A program made the position numbers and the translations under genes. Positions 1 through 8,300 of a stretch of DNA of 32,167 nt are shown piece by piece. The stretch is from assembly GCA_964511965.1 (NCBI GenBank), contig CAZEGF010000049.1, forward strand, positions 1-32,167, read 5' to 3'. The notes under the pieces are model-generated. The model ran no database searches, was not told the DNA's origin, and saw nothing but the letters and a program-made list of their open reading frames with translations. The stretch comes from JAUSNA01 sp964511965 (GTDB lineage: Bacteria > Patescibacteriota > Microgenomatia > Levybacterales > GWA1-39-11). How positions within the stretch are numbered: the stretch's first letter is position 1; each line of letters starts with the position of its first letter.

Positions 1-1588
1 CTTGTACCTTTGCGTGCTCCAATGGTGTCAGATCATTTGCGCTGACAAAATATCCAGGCTTTTCTGCCTCGGGATGTGCCTTCTTCCATTCTTCAAATAA
101 TGGATGATATACAATTTCCTCGCCACCACGCCACCGCCTTAAGAATGAGAATTCATAGACCGGTTCTACCCCTGATGAAACACCTGATACGAGCGAGGTT
201 GTACCAGTTGGTGCGATTGTGAGAAGGACTGCATTTCTGATCCCTTTTTCTGCAATTTGCTCTCTTATTTTTTTAGGGAGAGCCTTTATGTGATACCCTT
301 CTAGATATTTCTCTTTATCAAATTTAGGAAATGACCCTTTTTCTTTTGCAATATCGGTGGAAGCCTCATATGCGTTGTCCCGAAGAGTCTTAAATATCTT
401 TTCGATAACCGGAATTGAGTCTTCAGATCCATATGGCAACTGCATTTTGATAAGAGCATCTCCAAGTCCCATGATGCCTAACCCAGTACGCCTGATTTCC
501 TTTGCACATTTTTCATTTTCTTTGAAGAAATAATATGTCTGATCAATAACATTGTCCAAAAGCCTCATAGCAACTTTGGCATCTCGTCCAAATGATTCAA
601 AATCAAACCACCCGGCTTTTTCAGCTGATAAATCAGCGTCTTTAACGTATGCAGAGAGGTTCATAGCTCCCAAATTACAAACAGCCCAGGCTCCCAATGG
701 CTGCTCTCCACAAGGATTTGTTGCGATTAGCTTTTCAAAATACCATGTGTTTGATCTTCTATTTGAGCGCTCCATGAAATGAAGACCCGGTTCTGCACTT
801 TTCCAAGCGGCTGTACAGATAAGATCCCACAGATAGCGTGCTTTAACGGTTTTGTGGACATTTACTTTTTTGCCCAAGGCGCGCCAACTGTCAATTTCCC
901 CATCCCATTTTGCATCATATTCGGGATCATCAATATCCGGATAGACCAAATCCCAATCACCATCTGCCTTTACTGCTTCCATGAATTTGTCAGAAACACA
1001 AACCGACAAATTTGCACCATTTATCTTTGAAAGGTCTTCTTTAACGGTAATAAATTCCTCAATGTCAGGATGCCAATCCCAAAGCATAAGCATTGTAGCG
1101 CCCCGGCGAGATCCTCCTTGCTGTACTACATCGTGCGTTGCATAGGAAAATAGTCCAGCCCATGTGACAGGACCTGATGAGGTTCCATTAACCTTTTTAA
1201 CGCGTGCTCCTCGAGGACGAAGGGATGAAAGATTGAGTCCGACTCCTCCTGCGCGGGATTGAATTTCAACGAGTTGCTTGAGGCTTTCAAGTATTCCGTC
1301 ACGTGAATCTTTTGGAGATGGGATAACGAAACAATTAAAATAGGTTACTTGATAGTTGGTACCTGCACCTGAAAGGATGCGCCCTGCTGGGACGAATTTA
1401 AATTCATCCATAACTCTATAAAATTCGCCCTCCCAATATTTTTGGTCTTTCTTTTTTTCATTTTGAGAAATTCCCCATGCAACTCTCTTCCACATCTGTT
1501 CTGGGGTGCTTTCAAGAAGTGATCCGTCTTTGTCGCGTAATGCGTAGCGGTCAAGAAATACTTTTTGTCGAATTCCTGTTAGTTCCAT
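1..1588 (-). CDS. nrdJ: Adenosylcobalamin-dependent (class II) ribonucleotide reductase, 3' end beyond window
   Basis: The gene reduces ribonucleotides to deoxyribonucleotides using coenzyme B12, so it works with or without oxygen. It reads 529 complete codons from ATG at 1588-1586 to the window edge with no stop, so only the C-terminal part is missing. In the class II family the radical cysteine sits in N-P-C-G-E; here that cysteine is residue 293 (codon 712-710), followed 11 residues later by Cys304 in C-N-L-G-A-M-N-L. The redox partner is Cys86 in F-N-C-F-V-I-P. The spacing matches the Thermotoga NrdJ arrangement (322/333). A PTGTTS motif follows near residue 470. No N-terminal ATP-cone is visible. 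It lies 141 bp downstream of nrdR on the same strand and is probably co-transcribed and NrdR-repressed. No Shine-Dalgarno is seen at this start. No cobalamin riboswitch was seen upstream. Family assignment is firm. Confidence 0.95.
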   Translation of the reverse strand, partial: MELTGIRQKVFLDRYALRDKDGSLLESTPEQMWKRVAWGISQNEKKKDQKYWEGEFYRVMDEFKFVPAGRILSGAGTNYQVTYFNCFVIPSPKDSRDGILESLKQLVEIQSRAGGVGLNLSSLRPRGARVKKVNGTSSGPVTWAGLFSYATHDVVQQGGSRRGATMLMLWDWHPDIEEFITVKEDLSKINGANLSVCVSDKFMEAVKADGDWDLVYPDIDDPEYDAKWDGEIDSWRALGKKVNVHKTVKARYLWDLICTAAWKSAEPGLHFMERSNRRSNTWYFEKLIATNPCGEQPLGAWAVCNLGAMNLSAYVKDADLSAEKAGWFDFESFGRDAKVAMRLLDNVIDQTYYFFKENEKCAKEIRRTGLGIMGLGDALIKMQLPYGSEDSIPVIEKIFKTLRDNAYEASTDIAKEKGSFPKFDKEKYLEGYHIKALPKKIREQIAEKGIRNAVLLTIAPTGTTSLVSGVSSGVEPVYEFSFLRRWRGGEEIVYHPLFEEWKKAHPEAEKPGYFVSANDLTPLEHAKVQ

Positions 1589-1729
1589 AATGCTTTTTAT
1601 TTTAAAAAGAAATTCTAAATTCTAATATCGAAATTCGAAACTATTTTAAAATTTTAATTTCTAATTTGTTTCGTGCTTCGAAATTCGCATTTCGTGCTTA
1701 TTTTAAGCAAAGCTTGAAATAAACTGCGT
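1589..1729. repeat. AT-rich intergenic spacer with degenerate AAATTCG / AAATTCTAA repeats
   Basis: The spacer between nrdR and nrdJ is built from near-copies of short palindromic words: AAATTCTAAATTCTAA, CGAAATTCGAAA, AATTTCTAATTTG, TTCGAAATTCGCATTTCG. It also carries GTGCTT twice. At its nrdR end, AAATAAAC-TGC-GTTTATTT (about 1717-1735) could form a weak hairpin just at the nrdR stop. No ORF is present. The degenerate repeat style recalls intergenic spacers of other Patescibacteria genomes, but this is from general impression and the number of genomic copies cannot be judged here. Confidence 0.5.
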
Positions 1730-2179
1730 TTATTTTAGCAACTTCTTTACTTCTCTTTCAAAATCTTCTATATCAACAAAGTGTTGAAAAACGCTAGCAA
1801 ACCTAATATATGCAATTTTATCCAGTTTTTTAAGCCTTGCAGCAACCAACCTTCCGATCGTTTTGCTGTCAACCTCAACGCTATCTGCCCCCAAAAGCTC
1901 TTTTTCTACTTCATCAACGATTTGATTAACTTGTTCAAGTGTAACCGAGGTTTTTTCTACCGATTTTAAAACCCCTCCCCGCAGCTTATCGCGGTTGAAC
2001 CTTTCGCTTCTATTGTCTTTTTTCTTAACAAGAAGCATGATATTCTCAACACGTTCGTACGTAGTAAATCTTTTTTTACACTTACCACAAAGCCTCCGCC
2101 TTCTTATATTACTGCCGTCTTCGGCAACGCGGGTTTCTGATACTTCGGTTTCATTTGAGTCACAATAGGGACAATGCAT
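1730..2179 (-). CDS. nrdR: Transcriptional repressor NrdR
   Basis: NrdR is a zinc-ribbon/ATP-cone repressor of ribonucleotide reductase genes that senses ATP/dATP. The 149-residue protein begins M-H-C-P-Y-C, the classic NrdR start. The zinc ribbon uses C3-x2-C6 and the C-x2-C of L-C-G-K-C near residues 31-34, followed by R-F-T-T-Y-E-R. The ATP-cone domain follows (V-K-K-x-D-x-R-x-E-x-F-x-R-x-K-L, about residues 50-65), ending with R-F-A-S-V-Y/F near residue 130. An in-frame ATG 21 codons upstream (2242) is rejected because it lies inside a NrdR operator and the added residues have no counterpart in the family. The gene precedes nrdJ on the same strand and is probably autoregulated. Confidence 0.95.
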   Translation of the reverse strand: MHCPYCDSNETEVSETRVAEDGSNIRRRRLCGKCKKRFTTYERVENIMLLVKKKDNRSERFNRDKLRGGVLKSVEKTSVTLEQVNQIVDEVEKELLGADSVEVDSKTIGRLVAARLKKLDKIAYIRFASVFQHFVDIEDFEREVKKLLK

Positions 2180-2207
2180 ATTCTTTTTTAGCGTTTTTAA
2201 AGTACTT

Positions 2208-2221
2208 ACACTACCTAGTGT
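2208..2221. promoter_or_regulatory. NrdR-box-like palindrome, gene-proximal
   Basis: ACACTA-CC-TAGTGT is a perfect 6-bp inverted repeat. Its arms match the ends of the NrdR-box consensus (acaCwA...TwGtgt), but the centre is 2 bp shorter than the usual 16-bp box. Its midpoint is 30 bp, about three helical turns, from the second box, which is the spacing expected for paired NrdR sites. It lies 29 bp upstream of the nrdR ATG. Confidence 0.7.
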
Positions 2222-2236
2222 CTGTGAAAAGTCAGA

Positions 2237-2252
2237 ACACAATATTTAGTGT
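2237..2252. promoter_or_regulatory. NrdR box, promoter-proximal
   Basis: ACACAATATTTAGTGT matches the 16-bp NrdR-box consensus acaCwAtATaTwGtgt at all but one position. It falls at about the predicted transcription start of the nrdR promoter, so a bound repressor would block initiation or early elongation. Confidence 0.85.
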
Positions 2253-2260
2253 CAGTAACT

Positions 2261-2289
2261 ACTGTAAACCACTAGATTTATAGAGTCAA
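2261..2289 (-). promoter_or_regulatory. Promoter of nrdR-nrdJ
   Basis: On the minus strand, TTGACT (2289-2284), a 17-bp spacer and TACAGT (2266-2261) form a sigma70-type promoter. The predicted start near 2254 gives a leader of about 75 nt that contains both NrdR boxes. Confidence 0.6.
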
Positions 2290-2413
2290 CTATTAATAAA
2301 TAGATCAAATTGTAGCAAAAAAAATACTAGCTTCAATTTCCGTGAAAAGTAGCAAAAAATAATTTTGGACTATTTCTCTGGACAAAAAACTTCTTCAAAA
2401 TAAAGGAGCTGTA

Positions 2414-3022
2414 CTATCTTTGCTTTAATAAATTTTCTGCAGTCATCTCATAAAATTGTATCCGTTGTTCTTGTTTTATAAATTGATCCAATACATTCTT
2501 GTCAATTGATGGCTTTATATCTCTGGCGATTTCAAGATGTTTTAGAGTTGCCGACTTAAATTGTTGCAAGAAAAGCTTAACGTCAGGGCTTTTTGGATTT
2601 TCTTTTTTAACCATTCTAATAGCGATTAAAGACTCGTCTAAATAATTGTTACTTTTTGAAATTGTTGAAACTGCTAGTTGGTCTTTATTTTTTTCAACTA
2701 AAAGTTTGCCTGCGTACATTCTCTTTTCTGCTACAAGTAAGCTAAATTGTGCCTTTTTAAGAGAATCGTTTATAAGAAATTTTACTATTCCATCGCGTAT
2801 TACTTTTAATATATAGAGAGGGTTATCGGGAAGCATCCCAGGATATGGCAACTCGTAGTTAATTCTTTGGGATTTATCCATTGCGCTTTGTGTCGCTTGG
2901 ACGTCTACTCCAATTGGGGTATCTGTTTCAACAACTGTCTCTTGGGCAAATACAATTCCTGTTTTTTGAGTTATAGTAATTGCAAATAATGCTAGAACAA
3001 TAAGGAAAAACAGTTGTTTCAT
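2414..3022 (-). CDS. Secreted DUF5667-type protein
   Basis: This 202-residue protein has a Sec signal peptide (M-K-Q-L-F-F-L-I-V-L-A-L-F, likely cleaved after V-F-A before Q-E). It has a DUF5667-like core around Y-P-G-M-L-P-D-N-P-L-Y-I-L-K, followed by a charged, mainly helical region. DUF5667 is common in Patescibacteria and some Gram-positives; the function is unknown, and extracytoplasmic location is inferred from the signal peptide. The start is placed at ATG 3022. The in-frame ATG 13 codons upstream (3061) overlaps the -35 box of a good promoter and would push the signal peptide inward. The gene is monocistronic and convergent with nothing; nrdR lies downstream on the same strand with its own promoter. 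Confidence 0.75.
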   Translation of the reverse strand: MKQLFFLIVLALFAITITQKTGIVFAQETVVETDTPIGVDVQATQSAMDKSQRINYELPYPGMLPDNPLYILKVIRDGIVKFLINDSLKKAQFSLLVAEKRMYAGKLLVEKNKDQLAVSTISKSNNYLDESLIAIRMVKKENPKSPDVKLFLQQFKSATLKHLEIARDIKPSIDKNVLDQFIKQEQRIQFYEMTAENLLKQR

Positions 3023-3032
3023 TAGTTCCCAT

Positions 3033-3061
3033 ATACTACTCTTGGAGCCCTTTCTTGTCAA
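3033..3061 (-). promoter_or_regulatory. Promoter of the DUF5667 gene
   Basis: TTGACA (3061-3056), a 17-bp spacer and TAGTAT (3038-3033) lie on the minus strand. The -10 box ends 10 nt before the ATG at 3022, leaving a leader of only a few nucleotides with at most a weak GGGA. This decides the start codon of the gene. Confidence 0.65.
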
Positions 3062-3065
3062 CCGA

Positions 3066-3138
3066 GAAAGGCTTGCCTTAGGTACTGAAAAGGCTTACCT
3101 TAGGTACTGAAAAGGCTTGCCTTGAGCTTGCCGAAAGG
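3066..3138. repeat. 22-bp tandem repeat, about three copies, with internal dyad
   Basis: The unit GAAAAGGCTTRCCTTAGGTACT occurs as a 21-bp first copy (3066-3086), a full second copy (3087-3108) and a third copy from 3109 that diverges into GAGCTTGCCGAAAGG. Each unit contains the dyad AAGG-CTTR-CCTT. It lies between two divergent genes, immediately upstream of the VirB6-like gene promoter. Confidence 0.8.
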
Positions 3139-3167
3139 TTGATTTTTATCCGCTATTTGGCCATACT
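3139..3167 (+). promoter_or_regulatory. Possible promoter of the VirB6-like gene
   Basis: TTGATT (3139-3144), a 17-bp spacer and CATACT (3162-3167) resemble the dnaA promoter's -10 element. The predicted leader is about 26 nt and has no Shine-Dalgarno sequence. The match is only moderate. Confidence 0.4.
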
Positions 3168-3199
3168 AAATTTATTCACCTTTTTGGTGCGGTTTTGTT

Positions 3200-5320
3200 A
3201 TGAAAAAAATACTCTTTTGTTTGTTTTTTACGATAGTATTTTTCAATTTCTTTATTTCTTCTTCTTTTGCCCAAACCCCTTCCCAACCACAAACATCCCA
3301 AGGAATAAAAACTGCATATCCGATAAAAACTGACTCAGACGTACCACAGGATTTTCATACATATTCACAAAACGTTTTTATCGAAATTCTGACGAGTATT
3401 TCTTGCATGTTAACCGGCTATGATCCCTTAACAGTTAATGGCAAATGTCTTGGAATTAATACTGCTACACACAAAATTGGATATGTGGAGAGCCAAGGAG
3501 GAGCAATTGGAATTGTTGGAAATATGATCAGTATGACTTTTGATATCCCTGTCTCCTCAACAACATACGCAAAAGATTTAGCATCAAATTTTGGTATTTC
3601 AAAAACATCGCTTGCAGCAGATAAAGAGTCTGGTAATGGATTTTCTGAGGGGTATGGATTTAATGGTCTTATGCCGGTTCTGAACGTCTGGAAAATATTT
3701 AGAAACTTAGTTTATCTATTTTTAGTTCTTCTTTTTATCATCATTGGCCTTGGGATTATGTTTCGACTCAATGTCGATGCTCGGTCGGTTATGAGCATTC
3801 AAAATCAACTTCCTAAAATTATTGTAGGAATTATTTTGGTTACATTTTCCTATGCAATAGCAGGATTTATTGTGGACATGATGTATGTCTTCATGTACCT
3901 AATTTATTATATCTTCACTCAGCAAGCGCTAGGAATGGATACGGGGGGTCTTAATCCTGCCTATTTGCAGGGACAAAATCCGTTAGGGGCAATTGGGAGT
4001 CTTAGGGGAGCCAGCGACATAGCTACTGGGGTTGCAGGTCCACTGGGTCATATTATCGCTTCTCTTTTTGACAACAGCTTTGGTCATCTTATTGCAACTA
4101 TCGTAGGGGGAATTATTGGTGGAGGTGCTGGTGCAATAGGGGGTCCGTTTGGAATTGCTATTGGAGGCATTGTTGGACGTATTGTCGGAGCAAATAAGGG
4201 AAACAAGCATCATGCAATTGTTGGAGGACTTGTCGCTTATATTATTATTACAATTACAATTATATGGGCAATGCTAAGACTTTGGTTTTTATTACTCCGA
4301 AGCTATATTTTTTTCCTTATAGATGTGGTCCTTGCTCCCTTTTGGATAGGAATGGGCTTGATACCAAAAGCTGGTGCTGGATTTAACTCGTGGTTAAGGG
4401 ATGCCGTTGCAAATTTGGCAGTATTCCCCGCTACTCTTTTTATTCTTCTTCTGGGAAAGATATTAGTAACTCAGTTTGGAAATAATGCCTCAAAAACGTC
4501 TTTTGTTCCTCCTCTTGTTGGTAATCCCGGTGATGTTTCTAGCTTTGGTCCCATAATTGGCCTTGGAGTAATCCTTCTCCTCCCAAATGTCGTTACGATG
4601 GTAAGAGATACACTTAAGGCTCCTGGCTTTAAGTACACACAGGCAATAGGAGCATCCCTTGGACAGGGTCAAAAGATAGCGGGACTTGTTGGGGGCAAAG
4701 CAAGAGGAGCTGTATGGAAGAGCAATCATAGAACCGGAGCACCTGAGGGATTGAAGAAGTGGTACATTGATAAATTTAATAGCGCAACTCAAAACAGTCG
4801 GGTAACAAAAAGGTTAGGAGCTGCTAAAGACAAAATTACGAGGAATCTACCAGGAAGTGCTGGGAAAAAACAAAGAAATATTCAAATACATAGAGAGCTT
4901 GATCGCAGGAGAGAGGAAGGCGCTCAAACAGGATCTGTAGTCGGTGCAAATTCACAGTACAGAGGAAATACTGCAAATGGTAGATCTGTGAGAGATTTGG
5001 GTAATGGTATGTTTGAGGTTCAAGGAGCTCACGGAACTGTTCAGATGAGAGAAGAGGATGTTCCATGGGATAGAATGACACCTGAGGAAGCAGAGGCAGC
5101 AAGAAATGCTCGGGCTGCTCAGACAAACCCAACTACATCCTCAGCTACTGGTACTCCACCAACTGCAAGCTTAACGAATGATCAAAAGATAAGACAAAAA
5201 ATTGATGAACGTTTAGCTCGCGAGACAACCACAGGAGGCACTCCACGCAAGTTTGAGGATTTAAGCCCAACAGAGCAACAAGATTATATGAACGAAGCTA
5301 AAGGAGAATTAGGTATATAG
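3200..5320 (+). CDS. Polytopic T4SS membrane protein, VirB6/TrbL-like
   Basis: This 706-residue protein has a signal peptide (residues 1-24, ending S-F-A-Q) and an extracytoplasmic segment to about residue 160. Hydrophobic helices follow at about 169-188, 205-240, 340-360, 362-390, 402-425 and 448-468. A glycine-rich stretch (about 292-330; G-G-I-I-G-G-G-A-G-A-I-G-G) looks like a glycine zipper that could pack in the membrane. The last 240 residues are hydrophilic and basic, then acidic, probably cytoplasmic. Size, topology and neighbours (pilins, PrgI, VirB4) fit the inner-membrane channel component VirB6/TrbL. Sequence identity to named VirB6 proteins cannot be shown by eye. The gene converges on the 1207-aa gene with a 6-bp gap. 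Confidence 0.65.
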   Translation: MKKILFCLFFTIVFFNFFISSSFAQTPSQPQTSQGIKTAYPIKTDSDVPQDFHTYSQNVFIEILTSISCMLTGYDPLTVNGKCLGINTATHKIGYVESQGGAIGIVGNMISMTFDIPVSSTTYAKDLASNFGISKTSLAADKESGNGFSEGYGFNGLMPVLNVWKIFRNLVYLFLVLLFIIIGLGIMFRLNVDARSVMSIQNQLPKIIVGIILVTFSYAIAGFIVDMMYVFMYLIYYIFTQQALGMDTGGLNPAYLQGQNPLGAIGSLRGASDIATGVAGPLGHIIASLFDNSFGHLIATIVGGIIGGGAGAIGGPFGIAIGGIVGRIVGANKGNKHHAIVGGLVAYIIITITIIWAMLRLWFLLLRSYIFFLIDVVLAPFWIGMGLIPKAGAGFNSWLRDAVANLAVFPATLFILLLGKILVTQFGNNASKTSFVPPLVGNPGDVSSFGPIIGLGVILLLPNVVTMVRDTLKAPGFKYTQAIGASLGQGQKIAGLVGGKARGAVWKSNHRTGAPEGLKKWYIDKFNSATQNSRVTKRLGAAKDKITRNLPGSAGKKQRNIQIHRELDRRREEGAQTGSVVGANSQYRGNTANGRSVRDLGNGMFEVQGAHGTVQMREEDVPWDRMTPEEAEAARNARAAQTNPTTSSATGTPPTASLTNDQKIRQKIDERLARETTTGGTPRKFEDLSPTEQQDYMNEAKGELGI

Positions 5321-5326
5321 CTTAGC

Positions 5327-8300
5327 TTAGGCGGCAAAATCAACTATTCCCCCAAAAAATAATTTAAATAGCTCCGGCATCATCTTCAACATATCAACTC
5401 CTGATAGAAATGCTTCTTCTCGTATAAGCTTCCAGTGTTGGCATCCTGCAGTTTTTAATATCCACTCAATATCCTCATGAGTAAAAAATGACTCTCCTCC
5501 GGGAATCTCTTGCCCTGGATTATTTGAATCTTCAGTGTAACTTTTTAGTGTTTTTAATGAATCAATAAAATTATGAACCATCCCTGCATCCCATCTTTCT
5601 CCTGTTCCAAAATATTGTCTGTGAGCTTTTAACTGAGCCGCTAGGCCGGCACGACAGACATTTTTAAATAAGTGGTCTCTTCCTGCATCAGTATTGAGGT
5701 ACTCATTTATGACAACGTCCTTAGTGTTAACTGAAATCTTTTTCCCATTTTCATCAAATTTTTCAAATTTAATTTTTCCTTCATACCATTCTTCAAATAA
5801 TGGATTCATTACATTGTATCCAAACATAGATTCGGCAACTGTCATTTCTTTATATTGAGGAACTCCTCCCTCAGTACCCACAAGCACTCTTTCATTGGCT
5901 CCATAATTTATGGCGTTATTTGATTTGAATGCATACCGTCTGTTCTTAAGAAATTCATCTTTAACTACCTTTTCAAATTCCCCCCTATTATACTGCAGCA
6001 TCCCCAAAGCATTACGTGTCACCAATTTACTAAATCCAAGATCTTCAGTGCCTAACATCGCGTGCCAAATTTTGGCTCCCCGAATCACCTGGTTTGAAGC
6101 CCAATCCTGCTGGGTGGTGTCAGGGAACCGAAGGGTTTTCATAATTTCATCACGCTCATTCTGCAAACGCTCGCGCTCGGGATCCCCCTCGGGATATTTA
6201 TACATTTGACGCTGTATTTTGACTATTTTATTAAATACTTCTTGTGCTGATTCGTTACTTTCCGTACGCAATGCTAACCACATATCCGGTGCAACATTTT
6301 TGAGAATTGGTATGTCATAGGGATTACCAATTGGTCCCATTGTTCCACCTCTTGATTGTCTCTCGCGGTATTTTTGAGCATTCATTTTTGTCCATGCATC
6401 ATATCCTCTATACCCGATGTCAGCTCTTGCTGCTGCCCCATTCCACCGCTGCTCGACAAATGAATTTATTTCTACAAAATCAAGATTTACTCTTTTGACA
6501 TTTCTACGAGCTGCAATCGAGAAATTTTTCTTTTCAGCCTTCGCCTCATCGTGATCCTTCTCTTTTTCTTCTTCGCTTGGTGGATACCCAAGTCCGTTGT
6601 CAAAATTCATTTCGTGAGCTACTGCCTGCTTAACAAGCTCTCTGACTACACGGATATTTGATTGAAGAGAAGTTGGTGAAACAAAAAAGTTCACATAGCT
6701 TATGAATCCGGCTTTATTCATTTTTCCATCAGCATTAAAGATTTCCGTCTTTTGTTTTGTTTTTGGATTGACCATCCATACCGACTTATCTTCCCCCTGA
6801 CCAAAATACAAATTCCCATATGAGGTGACATCTTCCCAATGACCTTTTTCGGTTAATATCCGCACAGCATTCCTCCAACCCTCACTAGTAAACATCGTGT
6901 TATTTTTATCCAATACCCCTTCAACCGCCACCCTCCCTTTCTCCCTATCTTCTTCTGCTCCTTGCAGCTTATCTATATCTGCAATATTTCTATAAATTGA
7001 ATTTGCCAAAAGTATTCCGTCTCCTACTTTTGTATCTCTAACTTTTTCCTTTCCATTCTCGTCATACCCTCTCACAAATCTATCTGCCATTGAGTAATAG
7101 TCTGCTGCATTTGTGCTATTTGTGTGCTCATTTTTTGCATTGAGAGCCGCGATTGCATCAAAAAGTTTTTCATCACTATTCATAACTTGTCTGTAAGCAA
7201 GGTCGTTGTTGCGTCGTACCCCAAAAAGCCATGCTTCCAATACAACTTCGTTATATAGATCATCCATAATCTCCCCGGTATTCGGATCTGAAAAATAGCG
7301 CTGTTTGTCGTATTTCATTTGCAAAATACTCACAGGACTATAGAGAGTACGGATAGCAACCTGAGTAAGTGGACTCATCGGATCTGAGGAATTATCGTTG
7401 TGAAGCTCGATCATTTTATTTCTGAGCCAGATGATAAAACTGTCCGGTTGAAATTCTATTTCAGCTGCCTCTCCAGTCTCAGGGTTTGCTTGTTTTATTA
7501 TCTTAAATAAAGGGTAAGTTGCATCAGGCGCCCAAATACGCGCGTCGTCTGTAACCATAATCCATTTTGCCAAATCTACAACACTTCTTGGTTCCGTTCT
7601 AAATAGATCTTCTGATAACCATCCTTCAGAGACCCCTCTTTGGAAAACATTGTTGGCCGTAAGTCCTTTTTTTCTTAATTTTGCATCAATATCTTTATCA
7701 TCAATGGATTCACTTTCATTTTTTGGTTCAGGCTGGAGCGTTCTAGCCTCTTCAATGAGCGCATTTAGTTCTTGCTTGAATTGTGCTGGATTTGTAATTG
7801 AATCAAGCGCCTGTATTTTTTTATGAATCTGTTCTATTTTTTCATTTTCGATATTGCGAAGAGTTAATGATCCAATTATCTTATCGTCACCCAATATTTG
7901 ACTCTTCATAAGATTGAAAGCCTCTTGATCAGCATCATCTGGGATTGAATTTACCTTTCCCTCTACTTCATTAACTAATTCGTTTGCCTGCTCTATTTTT
8001 CCGATATTATCTTCTACTGTTGGGGCGTTAAGAGCCTCCTGTCTTTTAATTTCAAATTGTTTCTTTTTTTCATTTAGATCTGCTCTAAACTTTTCGTATT
8101 CTTCTCGCGTAATGTGCTTCCCAGCAAGTGTAGCTTTTAAGGAATTTTCTATTTGAATAAGAAATTTTTCAGTTACTTTTTTTTCAACCCCTGCTTCCCG
8201 AAGATCAATAGCCAATCTTCTCAAATGTTGATTTTCATAGTCATCTTCATTAAAATTCTCAAATATACCGTCCCCTATGGCTCCTCCCGCTATTTGCGGA

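Noticed and set aside
2180..2242. Upstream in-frame extension of nrdR (21 codons)
   Set aside because: It overlaps both NrdR boxes and adds residues before the invariant M-H-C-P start.
3066..3138. Possible CRISPR array
   Set aside because: The units are directly adjacent with no spacers between them, and no cas gene is present.
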